Assembly (NCBI GenBank): GCA_003224785.1 | Contig: QHZV01000082.1 | Coordinates: 1 to 10,843, forward strand | Length of the DNA: 10,843 nucleotides | Source of the DNA: Acidobacteriota bacterium | GTDB lineage: Bacteria > Acidobacteriota > Terriglobia > Terriglobales > Acidobacteriaceae | Direction of reading: 5' to 3' | Shown: in pieces, positions 1 to 8,334 of the stretch | How positions within the stretch are numbered: position 1 is the first letter of the stretch | How the letters are laid out: each line of letters begins with the position of its first letter | Position numbers and translations under genes: made by a program | Notes under the pieces: generated by a model | What the model saw: the letters and a program-made list of their open reading frames with translations, nothing else | Databases searched by the model: none | Told to the model about the DNA's origin: nothing

Positions 1-1639
1 ATGTTCTGGACCACCGCCTGCGGGACCCTCATCGCGCCGGATGATCTGCATCAGATACAGATACCGGCTCGTGTCTTCCTGGAATCGCCGCATCATTCCT
101 TCGAACATGTCAAAGGATTCGCGCTTGTACTCGACCAAAGGATCCTTCTGCCCATAGCTGCGCAAGTTGATTCCTTCTTTAAGGTGGTCCATGTTGAGCA
201 GATGGTCTTTCCATTGCTGGTCGAGCACGCTCAACATCAACATGCGCTCGTGATAGCGCATTGCGTCGGGGCCGATGAGTTTCTCCTTGGCGTCGTAGCG
301 AGCCTTCAGCTTCTCGAAAATGGCATCGCCGAGTTCCTGGCGGTTCAGAGTTTCGGGCTTGATACCTTCGGCGAGAATGTCAACGCCGAAGCGAGTGAGG
401 ATTGATTCCTTTAAACCCTTGACGTCCCAATCGGCGGGATGCGCTTTGACTGGCGCATGCTGGTCGAGCAACTCGCTCAGAATTCCAGCAACGTAATCTT
501 CTACAATCAAATCCTTCTGATCTACACCTTCAAGCAACTGGCGACGCAGACCGTACACGGCCTCGCGTTGCTTGTTCATCACGTCGTCGTACTCAAGCAG
601 GTGTTTGCGAGATTCGAAGTGCTGGGCTTCAACCGCCTCTTGCGCTTTCTCAATTCGCCGGCTGATGAGCTTTGACTCAATGGGCACGCCTTCTTCCATC
701 CCAAGCCGCTGGAGCAGAGTCGAGACCCACTCCTTGGCGAAGATGCGCATCAGGTCATCTTCGAGCGAGAGATAGAAGCGCGAGGCTCCGGGATCACCCT
801 GGCGGCCAGCGCGACCGCGAAGCTGGTTATCAATACGACGCGCTTCGTGGCGCTCGGTGCCGAGAATGAACAAGCCGCCTGCGGCGGTAACTTCGTCGTG
901 CTCTTTGTCGGTCTGGGCTTTGTAGCGTGCGAACGCCTCATTCCACTGCTCGGTCGCGACCACGTATTCGTTACCGGCGTAATACCAGACAGTGCTGGTG
1001 GAATCGTCCACGCCGACCTGAATCTTGCCCTGCGCTGCACGCAGAAGCTGCGCGATTCCTTTCTTCACGCACTCCTGCTTGGCCATGAATTCGGCGTTGC
1101 CGCCGAGAAGAATGTCGGTTCCCCGGCCAGCCATGTTGGTGGCGATCGTGACCATGCCCTTGCGTCCGGCCTGGGCGACGATTTCCGCTTCTTTTTCGTG
1201 ATACTTGGCATTCAGCACCACGTGCTTGATGCCCTTCTTCTTCAGCAGGTCGGAAAGGCGCTCGGACTTTTCGATCGACGTGGTGCCGACCAGCACGGGC
1301 TGTCCCGTATCATTCAGCTTCTGAATTTCATCGGCCGATGCGAAGTATTTTTCTTTCTCAGTGCGATAAACCAGATCTGGATTCTCGACTCGCAGTAGCT
1401 GTTTGTTGGTTGGAATCACAATCACATCAAGGTTGTAAATCTTCCCGAACTCAGCGGCCTCGGTTTCCGCAGTGCCAGTCATGCCTGCTAGCTTCTTGTA
1501 CATGCGGAAATAATTCTGGAACGTAATGGTCGCGAGCGTCTGGTTCTCGCGCTCGATCTTCACGCCTTCTTTAGCTTCAACGGCCTGGTGAAGACCATCA
1601 GACCAACGCCGTCCGGGCATCAAACGGCCAGTGAATTCG

Positions 1640-2701
<1,062 letters not shown>

Positions 2702-2841
2702 CGATGGAGTTCCTTCAGAGGCGAACGTTTACTAACTAGAAGCCTAGCATATTAGATGCGACGGGGATGTTGCTTGACTCGGCATTCGCGGGCGAGGCAC
2801 CCACACCGCACGACCCGCTTTTGTTGTATATTCCCGCACTG
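2702..2841. promoter_or_regulatory. Divergent intergenic region between secA and the acyl ligase gene
   Basis: About 140 bp that must hold both promoters. On the minus strand a TAATAT at 2749-2754 lies about 50 nt upstream of the secA start and could be a -10 box, but no good -35 stands 17 bp before it. On the plus strand TATATT at 2827-2832 lies only 10 nt before the ATG at 2842, so it would imply a nearly leaderless message, and TTGACT at 2774-2779 is too far away to pair with it. The ligase reading frame stays open upstream to an ATG at 2767, but the residues between 2767 and 2841 do not resemble the family. Promoter calls are weak. Confidence 0.3.
2711..2717 (-). promoter_or_regulatory. 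Ribosome binding site supporting the TTG start of secA
   Basis: The minus strand reads GAAGGAA ending 9 nt before the TTG at 2701. It is the only good purine-rich site here and supports the non-ATG start that gives the usual SecA N-terminus. Confidence 0.6.
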
Positions 2842-3375
2842 ATGCCCACTTTCTACGACCGCTTTGTCGAATGCGCCGAGCGTTGGCCCCAGAATGTTGC
2901 GATCGAGGTCCAAAGGCCGAATGGAGTTGAGAGTCACACCTATATGGAGCTGCGGAAGATGGCCGAGTCGTTTGGATCGTGGCTACTCTCAAACGGAATG
3001 CCGCCGGGCGAGCGAATTGCGATTCTGGCGGACAATCATCCGCGATGGGTAGCTGCCTATTTGGGAATCATTGCCGCGGGCGGCGCGGCGGTGCCGCTCG
3101 ATACTGCATACCATGCGGACCAGGTGGCGAAGTTGCTGAAGAACAGCGGTGCGTCGCTGATGATATGTGACACAAAGCATCTTGAGATTGCGATTGAGGC
3201 GGTGGCTGGGTCAGAAGTTTCAGTCGTCGTAACTGAGTCCCCCGCGGTTAAGACTGGACGGCCGGGCACGCATGTCCGCCTATCATCAGGTTCGCTTGTA
3301 GACTTCGACAGCATTTTTTCTCAATACCAAGGAACATTCAAGCCGGTTCCACGCCGGCCAGATGATCTTCCTTCT
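2842..3375 (+). CDS. Adenylate-forming acyl-CoA/acyl-ACP synthetase, N-terminal fragment
   Basis: First part of an AMP-dependent synthetase (ANL superfamily) that would activate a fatty acid with ATP. The N-terminal domain is typical: MPTFYDRFVECAERWPQNVA, then TYMELRKMAESFGSWL, GERIAILADNHPRWVAAYLG, and GGAAVPLDTAYHADQVAKLL (the A1-A3 region), followed by PVPRRPDDL. At that point the conserved phosphate-binding segment should follow, but the frame changes instead and the same frame reads non-family sequence to about 3612. The start at 2842 is chosen because the family begins about there; an in-frame ATG at 2767 would add 25 residues of no recognisable character. No convincing ribosome binding site is seen. 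It belongs with the segment from 3362 onward as one gene. Confidence 0.85.
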
Positions 3376-3380
3376 CGGCG
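3361..3380 (+). other. Frame break removing the TSGTTG phosphate-binding motif of the acyl ligase
   Basis: The upstream frame reads RRPDDL to 3369 and the downstream frame reads LLGEAE from 3371. In relatives about 22 residues lie between these points, including the hallmark YTSGTTG-x-PKG-V-x-L-TH segment, and none of them is encoded here in any frame. Restoring the frame requires 2 (mod 3) additional bases, consistent with loss of about 65 nt. That size is an estimate from the family pattern. Confidence 0.75.
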
Positions 3381-4537
3381 AGGCGGAGGCGGTGTTTGCG
3401 TGGGCACACATCGGGCCGGAGGATGCAGTTCTCGGCGTGCTACCTCTATTCCACGTGCTTTCGCAAATGGCGAATCTGCTGTTGCCGTTGGTTGCGGGTG
3501 CGCGGGTCGTGTACCTCTCGACCCTCAACACAACCGAATTGCTGAAGGCGCTGCGGGAACGAAACATTACGGCGTTCGCTGTGGTGCCGCAGTTTTTCAA
3601 TCTGATTCATGAACGGATATTTAAAGAGATTGGGCAGAAGGGGAGGTTGACGCGTCTTGCATTTGGGATAGTGCGGCACGTGACCGTGTTCTGCCGCGGA
3701 TTCGGATTCAATCCCGGCCGAATCTTTTTCGGGAAGGTTCATGCTCTTTTCGGTAGGCGGATGCGGCTGTTGGTCACCGGCGGTTCGAGGTTCGATCCGA
3801 AGATAGCGCACGATTTCTACTCGCTTGGCATTGATGTGCTTCAAGCCTACGGGCTGACTGAAACATGCGGCGGCGCATTTGTGAATCCCCCGGACAAAAA
3901 CGTAATTAGCTCGGTCGGCAAGCCGCTCAGGGGAGTCGAGGCCAAGATTGTTGATGCTCGGCCTTCTGACGATGAATCGCCAGCGAGCGGCGAGATCATC
4001 ATGCGCGGGCCGATTGTGATGAAAGGCTACTGGAGCCGTCCTGACGCCACGGCTGAGGTGCTGAAAGACGGCTGGCTCTACACCGGCGACCTCGGCTATT
4101 TCGACACGGATGGCAATCTCTTTATCAATGGCCGCAAGAAAGAAGTAATCATTCTTTCGAATGGGAAGAATGTTTATCCCGAGGAGGTCGAGGGGCAGTA
4201 TTTGCAGTCGCCGTACATCAAAGAAATCTGCGTCATGGGACTTGAAGGCCAAGACAAGCTGTATGCAGTGATCGTCCCCAACTTTGAAATATTGCGGCAA
4301 CGCAAAGTGGTCAATGCCAAAGAGGTCATTCGCTTTGACGTCGAAAGCCTCTCGTCAAAAGTGGCTTCCACCAAGCGAATCAGCGGCTACGAAATTTGGC
4401 AGGATGATCTGCCGAGAACGACCACTCGCAAGCTGAAGAGATTTGAAATCCAGAAACGTGTGCAGGCACGGAAAGGTTCGGATTCCGCGGGCGAATTTGC
4501 GGCCTCGAAACCTTTAACGGCGTGCAACGGGCGCTGA
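3362..4537 (+). CDS. Adenylate-forming acyl-CoA/acyl-ACP synthetase, C-terminal fragment
   Basis: Remainder of the AMP-ligase in the next frame. Family sequence resumes at LLGEAEAVFAWAHIGPEDAV and continues with LPLFHVLSQMANLLLPL, VVPQFFNLIHERIF, VTGGSRFDPKIAHDFYSLG, and AYGLTETCGG (A5, about 3845-3874). Next come GEIIMRGPIVMKGYW, WLYTGDLGYFDTDGNLFINGR (A7-A8, from about 4073) and SNGKNVYPEEVE. Near the end is TTTRKLKRFEIQKR, which carries the lysine region of the C-terminal subdomain. Architecture is closest to long-chain acyl-CoA synthetases (FadD/Aas-like). The adenylation subdomain looks well conserved except for the lost TSGTTG segment just upstream, without which ATP phosphate binding should fail. 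The ATG at 3362 is probably not a native start. The last residues before the stop at 4537 look unlike the family, suggesting another frame change there. Confidence 0.88.
   Translation: MIFLLGEAEAVFAWAHIGPEDAVLGVLPLFHVLSQMANLLLPLVAGARVVYLSTLNTTELLKALRERNITAFAVVPQFFNLIHERIFKEIGQKGRLTRLAFGIVRHVTVFCRGFGFNPGRIFFGKVHALFGRRMRLLVTGGSRFDPKIAHDFYSLGIDVLQAYGLTETCGGAFVNPPDKNVISSVGKPLRGVEAKIVDARPSDDESPASGEIIMRGPIVMKGYWSRPDATAEVLKDGWLYTGDLGYFDTDGNLFINGRKKEVIILSNGKNVYPEEVEGQYLQSPYIKEICVMGLEGQDKLYAVIVPNFEILRQRKVVNAKEVIRFDVESLSSKVASTKRISGYEIWQDDLPRTTTRKLKRFEIQKRVQARKGSDSAGEFAASKPLTACNGR
4500..4530 (+). other. Likely third frame break, between ligase and ACP-PlsC parts
   Basis: The ligase frame ends with SKPLTACNGR and a stop at 4535-4537. 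The carrier-domain frame is already open from about 4447 and reads GVQRALKTIR across the same bases. Related fused proteins, as I recall them, carry a short acidic linker between a PL-T/S-P segment and the VQRAL helix. That linker appears to be missing, and 1 (mod 3) extra bases would join the frames. This is less certain than the other two breaks, since natural overlapping genes would look similar. Confidence 0.45.
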
Positions 4538-5517
4538 AAACTATTCGCGCCTACTCTGCCAACGCTCCGGAGAGCATTCGCCCCGGCGACAATCTTGAGT
4601 TGGACCTCGGCCTGGATTCCATGCGGCGGGTTGAACTGCTGGTCGCGGTCGAGCAGGAGATCGGCGGCAATGTGCCGGAGTCCCAGCTCTCGAGCATCTA
4701 CACCGTACGCGAACTGGTGGATGCGGTGCGGGAGAGTGCGGCATCGGGTACGAAGGCGGGCGCGGGCGACCGCCCCACATTTGCTGGTTGGAGTGCGGTG
4801 CTGCGTGAGGATCCGAATGACCCGGCGGTCACCCAAATTACAAAACCTCGGCCGATTACCGATACTGCAATCTTTCTTTTCGCTCGGCTCGGAAAACTAG
4901 TTTGGCGAACGTTCTCTCGCATTCAAGTAGAAGGCATAGCAAATATTCCCACGAAGGGGCCATATCTTCTCTGCTCGAATCACCAGAGCTATCTCGATCC
5001 GCCTTTGTTACTTGCGGTGCTTCCGGGCAGGACGATACGACAACTTTTCGCAGTCGGAACAAGCGAGGTGTTCGGAACCGGCCTGATGATGCGCATTGCG
5101 CAATTGTTTCGTGTGGTTGTAGTGGATCCTGATTCGAATTTGATTCCAGCGATGCGCGCCGGGGCATATGGATTGCGGCAGGGCATGGGCCTGGTCCTCT
5201 ATCCGGAGGGAGAACGGAGCATTGATGGCCCACCGAAGACCTTCAAAAAAGGCGCGGCGATTCTTTCGATTCACCTTCAGGTCCCAATTGTTCCGATCGC
5301 AATTGATGGGTTCTTCGAAGCGTGGCCGCGTGGCAAATCGTTTCAGAAATTCACCCCGCTGAAGATCAGAATCGGTAAGCCGATGATTCCTCCGCAGGAA
5401 TCGCAAGCCTCAGAGGACGCTTATGGCAAATTCACGGCTGAATTGAAGGAGCGGGTCATGGAAATGTGGCGCGGCCTCGAGGATACAAATGAGCGGGCAG
5501 CCAAGGCCAACTCTTAA
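4522..5517 (+). CDS. Acyl carrier domain fused to PlsC-type 1-acyl-glycerol-3-phosphate acyltransferase
   Basis: Two domains. Residues about 1-75 are a phosphopantetheine carrier domain with NLELDLGLDSMRRVELL; Ser33 in LGLDSM is the expected attachment site. Residues about 118-320 are a PlsC/LPLAT acyltransferase with the HX4D motif in SNHQSYLD (His154, Asp159), the glycerol-phosphate-binding YPEGERS (227-233) and VPIVPIAIDG (254-263). It would transfer a carrier-bound acyl chain to a lysolipid or glycerol phosphate at the membrane. The reading starts at a GTG at 4522 that overlaps the ligase ORF by 16 nt and has no visible ribosome binding site. I therefore suspect this is the C-terminal part of one ligase-ACP-PlsC fusion rather than an independent gene. 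With the ligase it would form a self-contained acylation system comparable in logic to Aas. Its stop interlocks with that of ndh. Confidence 0.88.
   Translation: MQRALKTIRAYSANAPESIRPGDNLELDLGLDSMRRVELLVAVEQEIGGNVPESQLSSIYTVRELVDAVRESAASGTKAGAGDRPTFAGWSAVLREDPNDPAVTQITKPRPITDTAIFLFARLGKLVWRTFSRIQVEGIANIPTKGPYLLCSNHQSYLDPPLLLAVLPGRTIRQLFAVGTSEVFGTGLMMRIAQLFRVVVVDPDSNLIPAMRAGAYGLRQGMGLVLYPEGERSIDGPPKTFKKGAAILSIHLQVPIVPIAIDGFFEAWPRGKSFQKFTPLKIRIGKPMIPPQESQASEDAYGKFTAELKERVMEMWRGLEDTNERAAKANS
5514..5517. other. Interlocked stop codons of convergent acyltransferase and ndh genes
   Basis: The palindrome TTAA holds both stops: TAA at 5515-5517 on the plus strand and the complement of TTA at 5514-5516 on the minus strand. 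There is no intergenic space, so neither gene can end its transcript before entering the other's coding region. Confidence 0.95.
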
Positions 5518-6818
5518 TTGCGAAGTGCCGGCTCTGCTTCTCTATCCTTCTTTTCTGTCCATCCCGGCAGAGTCATATCACCGGTGATCAAGCGCACGCC
5601 GCGCTCGTAAGTTAGGTAGGACCATGCCCACTGAATCAGCACAATCAAACGGTTACGAAATCCAATTAGAAACATGATGTGGATGAATAGCCAAGCCAGC
5701 CAGGCGAAGTATCCGGAGATGTGAATTTTTCCGATCTGCGCTACGGCTGCCGCGCGTCCGATGGTTGCCAGGCTGCCCTTGTCGAAGTAGTGGAAATTCT
5801 TGCGCGGGAGTTTTCTTAAATCACCTGCAATGAGCTTTGCTACGTAGCGGCCTTCTTGCATCGCGACCGGCGCGACGCCTGGCAGCAGGTTGCCATGTTT
5901 ATCTTTTAAACTGGCGAGGTCGCCGATTACGAACACTTCAGGATGCTCGGGCAGGCTTAAATCCGCATTCACAAGAACACGGCCAGCACGATCGACCGAC
6001 GCACCTAGTTTCTTTCCCAGCGGAGAAGCCGCAACCCCTGCGGCCCAAAGCACGACCGCGGCAGGCAATCTTTCTTCGCCTATCCATACCACACCCGGAT
6101 CAATTCGAGTCACCATCGCCGACGTTCGGACTTCCACGCCAAGCTTCTGAAGTTGGCGTACCGCACTCTGCGAAAGATCTGGAGCGTAGGCAGGCAGGAC
6201 CCGCGGTCCGCCTTCGAGCAGCACGATCCGCGTTCGCCGCGGATCAATGGAAGCGAATTCATCTCGCAATACCTGGCGCGTTATCTCGGCCAATGTCCCG
6301 GCCAATTCAACTCCGGTGGGCCCGGCGCCAACGATTACAAAATTCAGGTCCATTCCAGGCTTACCATCTGCGGCTTGGCGTTCTGCTAGCTCGAAGGGCA
6401 GCAAGACGCGGCGACGGATTTCGAGCGCATCTTCAATGCTTTTAAGACCAGGCGCCCATGGCTCCCATTCGTCGTGGCCGAAATATGAATGGGTTGCGCC
6501 GGCGGCGACAATGAGGTAGTCGTAGCAAATTTCCGCAACAGAAAGTTTCACCACGCGCCGCTGCAAATCGAAGCCGACAACTTCGCCCAACAGAACTTCT
6601 ACATTCTTGCGCCCGCGCAAAATCCAACGGATGGGCGCGGCTATCTCCCCGGGAGAAATTCCGGCAGTCGCAACCTGATAAAGAAGAGGCTGAAAGGTGT
6701 GATGGTTCTTGCGGTCGATCAAAATGACGCGAACCGGCAGTTTCGCCAGCTTGCGAGCTGCTTCCAGGCCACCAAATCCCGCGCCAATAACCACGACACG
6801 CAGTTCGTTATCGCGCAT
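5514..6818 (-). CDS. ndh: Type II NADH:quinone dehydrogenase (NDH-2), FAD-dependent
   Basis: Single-subunit, non-proton-pumping NADH dehydrogenase of 434 residues, the usual family length. The N-terminal FAD Rossmann motif is VVVIGAGFGGLEAARKL (residues 8-24), followed by KNHHTFQPLLYQVATAGISP, typical of NDH-2. The NADH-binding motif is FVIVGAGPTGVELAGTLAE (160-178). VIGDLA at 298-303 and GVAPVAMQEG at 314-323 form the second FAD contact and quinone-side region. The C-terminal stretch of about 370-404 is strongly hydrophobic (FAWLAWLFIHIMFLIGF and following) and should hold the enzyme at the membrane. The ATG at 6818 has GGGAGAG 5 nt upstream. It lies 199 bp downstream of the propeller gene on the same strand, so it may have its own promoter. 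The gene converges on the PlsC gene with interlocked stops. Confidence 0.95.
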   Translation of the reverse strand: MRDNELRVVVIGAGFGGLEAARKLAKLPVRVILIDRKNHHTFQPLLYQVATAGISPGEIAAPIRWILRGRKNVEVLLGEVVGFDLQRRVVKLSVAEICYDYLIVAAGATHSYFGHDEWEPWAPGLKSIEDALEIRRRVLLPFELAERQAADGKPGMDLNFVIVGAGPTGVELAGTLAEITRQVLRDEFASIDPRRTRIVLLEGGPRVLPAYAPDLSQSAVRQLQKLGVEVRTSAMVTRIDPGVVWIGEERLPAAVVLWAAGVAASPLGKKLGASVDRAGRVLVNADLSLPEHPEVFVIGDLASLKDKHGNLLPGVAPVAMQEGRYVAKLIAGDLRKLPRKNFHYFDKGSLATIGRAAAVAQIGKIHISGYFAWLAWLFIHIMFLIGFRNRLIVLIQWAWSYLTYERGVRLITGDMTLPGWTEKKDREAEPALRN

Positions 6819-7017
6819 CTCCGCTCTCCCTGCGCCGCTGGAATCCGGCGGTACGCATCTGAACGTTATATAGATTCGCGTATGAGCAATAGGACGGAAC
6901 TTTTTGCGGCCACAAAGGGAGCCTGAGTTGGCAAGGAAACTCCAGTGTTCACTCGGACCACAGCACTCGAGACTTGCTAGAGATCAGCATCAAATTCGCG
7001 TTGATTATTTTATGAAT
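6819..7017 (-). promoter_or_regulatory. Intergenic region upstream of ndh
   Basis: 199 bp between the propeller gene and ndh. A TATAAC at 6865-6870 (minus strand) is a possible -10 box about 47 nt before the ndh start, but no clear -35 is present at the right distance. An imperfect inverted repeat (GAGTT/AACTC around 6924-6941) lacks a following T-run and is not a convincing terminator. Otherwise I see nothing in it. Confidence 0.25.
6824..6830 (-). promoter_or_regulatory. Ribosome binding site of ndh
   Basis: GGGAGAG on the minus strand, 5 nt before the ATG at 6818. It supports this start, which also places the FAD motif at the normal distance from the N-terminus. Confidence 0.6.
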
Positions 7018-8175
7018 TTAGCGCGGCGCTTTGGTTGAAAGAAAAGACTTCACCACCACGTTGTTCGGCTGCACTCCGGCAGGGATCATGGTCAGCAGCC
7101 CGTATTCTCCCGGCTCCAACTTCCGCGGCTTACGCTTCTGGATTACGGTCACGTCCCCAGATTGTGAATCCAGCACCAGCAAATAATTCTGGCTCGGCGA
7201 AAGTGCCATACCGTCGGGCTGAGCGCCAACCGAAAGCGACGCAACCACCTTTCCGAGATCAATGTCATAAACAGCGATTGCATTCGAACCGAAATTGCTC
7301 ACATAGAGACGCGAGTTATCGTTTGAAACCACTCCGCGCGAAGGATGCGTCCCGATCAAGTAGCTTCCGCTTACTTCATCGGTGCTTGTTTCGATAATCG
7401 AAATGGTGTCCGAATCAAAATTGCAGACGATCAGCTCGCCGCCATCCGGTTTCAAGGCCAAATTGGTCGGAGTTTTGCCGACATCAAGCAGGGCCAGAAG
7501 TTTGTGATTCTTAAGATTGATCGAGGCCACCTGGGCCGATCCGGAGCAAGCAATGAAAGCTTTGCTGCTGTCCGGGAGAATGGCAATGTCTTCGGGTTGA
7601 TGACAAACTGATATCGTGTCCCGCACCGAAAGAGCTTGCGTATCGACGAGCGAGACCGAGTCGCTGTCGCGATTGCTGACTACGAGTGTGTTTCCGTCAG
7701 GCGAAATTCTTGCCAGGCCAGGAGCACTTCCCACGCGGATGGTCGCGATTACCTTGCGCTGGTCCAGATCGAGCACGGAAACGTTGGCCGAGCCTGAGTT
7801 CGCAACGTATCCACGCTTTCCGTCAGCGGAGACATCAATGAAAAACGGGGCACCGTGAAGACCGATGGTTGCGACAACTTCATTCCGTTCCGCATCAATG
7901 ACGCTCACGTTCGCCGAGCCGCTATTCACTGCATAAACTTCGTTTTTCTTGCCGTTGGCGGCGATTCCGGTTGGACTAGAGCCAACTTTGATGGTCTTCG
8001 CGAGTTCGAACGTTCGCAAATCAATTACTGAGATGGTGTTGCTTTTGCCGTTGCTGACATAGGCGTACTCGCGATAGGCGGGGTTCAGGTTCGAAAGCAG
8101 CCGCAGGTGGAAGTACCACCAGCAAAAACCGGCCACAATGGCCAACAAAAGAACGATCAGCAGGTTTTTCTTCAA
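7018..8175 (-). CDS. Membrane-anchored YVTN-family beta-propeller repeat protein
   Basis: 385 residues. Residues 4-22 (LLIVLLLAIVAGFCWWYF region) form one hydrophobic signal anchor; the rest should be outside the cytoplasm. About eight repeats of roughly 42 residues follow, each with the pattern Y/V-V-x-N-x-x-S-x-x-(V/I)-S-(V/I)-(I/L)-D and a G-x-x-P turn. Examples are YAYVSNGKSNTISVIDL, YAVNSGSANVSVIDA, YVANSGSANVSVLDL, LIVCNFDSDTISII and LYVSNFGSNAIAVYDI. This is the YVTN/40-residue propeller family; the specific role is unknown (binding, scaffolding or an enzymatic propeller are all possible). The start is a TTG at 8175, the only start codon that keeps the anchor; it has no visible ribosome binding site and a stop (TAA) lies 11 codons upstream. 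The usual lipobox is absent: the residue before Cys is Phe. Function is therefore not assigned. Confidence 0.88.
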   Translation of the reverse strand: MKKNLLIVLLLAIVAGFCWWYFHLRLLSNLNPAYREYAYVSNGKSNTISVIDLRTFELAKTIKVGSSPTGIAANGKKNEVYAVNSGSANVSVIDAERNEVVATIGLHGAPFFIDVSADGKRGYVANSGSANVSVLDLDQRKVIATIRVGSAPGLARISPDGNTLVVSNRDSDSVSLVDTQALSVRDTISVCHQPEDIAILPDSSKAFIACSGSAQVASINLKNHKLLALLDVGKTPTNLALKPDGGELIVCNFDSDTISIIETSTDEVSGSYLIGTHPSRGVVSNDNSRLYVSNFGSNAIAVYDIDLGKVVASLSVGAQPDGMALSPSQNYLLVLDSQSGDVTVIQKRKPRKLEPGEYGLLTMIPAGVQPNNVVVKSFLSTKAPR

Positions 8176-8305
8176 AGGGGCAGCGTGTAGGCGGAACCAG
8201 CAAGATTATCAGCGCAGGGTCAATGCTGAAACTGAGCCCCGCAAGCGTGGCGAACACCGTAGCGCGGGCAAGCGATCGTTTGACTAGCTGTTGCGGCGTG
8301 TCCAT
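8021..8305 (-). CDS. Doubtful short ORF between korB and the propeller gene, possibly a gene remnant
   Basis: An ATG at 8305 is preceded by AGGTGA with 8 nt spacing, better than the signal of the propeller gene itself. The unique part, about 43 residues to base 8176, begins MDTPQQLVKRSLARATVFAT and includes a hydrophobic stretch (LAGLSFSIDPALIILLV). Beyond 8175 the frame merely overlaps the propeller coding sequence out of phase until a stop at 8021, so that portion is very probably meaningless. I recognise no family. It could be a genuine leader-like peptide, a 5' remnant of a gene whose remainder was lost, or chance. The start lies about 30 nt after the korB stop, as expected for a next gene in an operon. 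Confidence 0.25.
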   Translation of the reverse strand: MDTPQQLVKRSLARATVFATLAGLSFSIDPALIILLVPPTRCPFEEKPADRSFVGHCGRFLLVVLPPAAAFEPEPRLSRVRLCQQRQKQHHLSN

Positions 8306-8313
8306 CTTCGGGC

Positions 8314-8319
8314 TCACCT
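8314..8319 (-). promoter_or_regulatory. Shine-Dalgarno-like site before the short ORF
   Basis: AGGTGA on the minus strand, 8 nt before the ATG at 8305. It is the only clear ribosome binding site between korB and the propeller gene, and so is the reason to suspect a coding start here. Confidence 0.4.
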
Positions 8320-8334
8320 AAAACCGGAATGCGG

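Noticed and set aside
847..1398. Long plus-strand ORF (183 residues) opposite secA
   Set aside because: It is the complement of well-conserved SecA NBD2 coding sequence; no family resemblance and no ribosome binding site.
2767..2841. Upstream ATG at 2767 as the start of the acyl ligase
   Set aside because: It would add 25 residues unlike the family; the ATG at 2842 matches the normal N-terminus.
3446..4300. Minus-strand ORF of 284 residues inside the acyl ligase gene
   Set aside because: The opposite strand encodes clear adenylation motifs; this is a shadow produced by GC-rich codon use.
5837..6445. Plus-strand ORF of 202 residues inside ndh
   Set aside because: Shadow of the intact NDH-2 gene; Arg/Pro/Ala-rich with no recognisable features.
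6920..6945. Hairpin downstream of the propeller gene as a terminator
   Set aside because: Stem of only five perfect pairs and no T-run on the transcribed strand.
8110..8175. Lipoprotein signal in the propeller protein
   Set aside because: A Cys follows the hydrophobic segment, but the preceding residue is Phe (AGFC) and the hydrophobic and aromatic stretch continues past it, so a signal anchor is the better reading.
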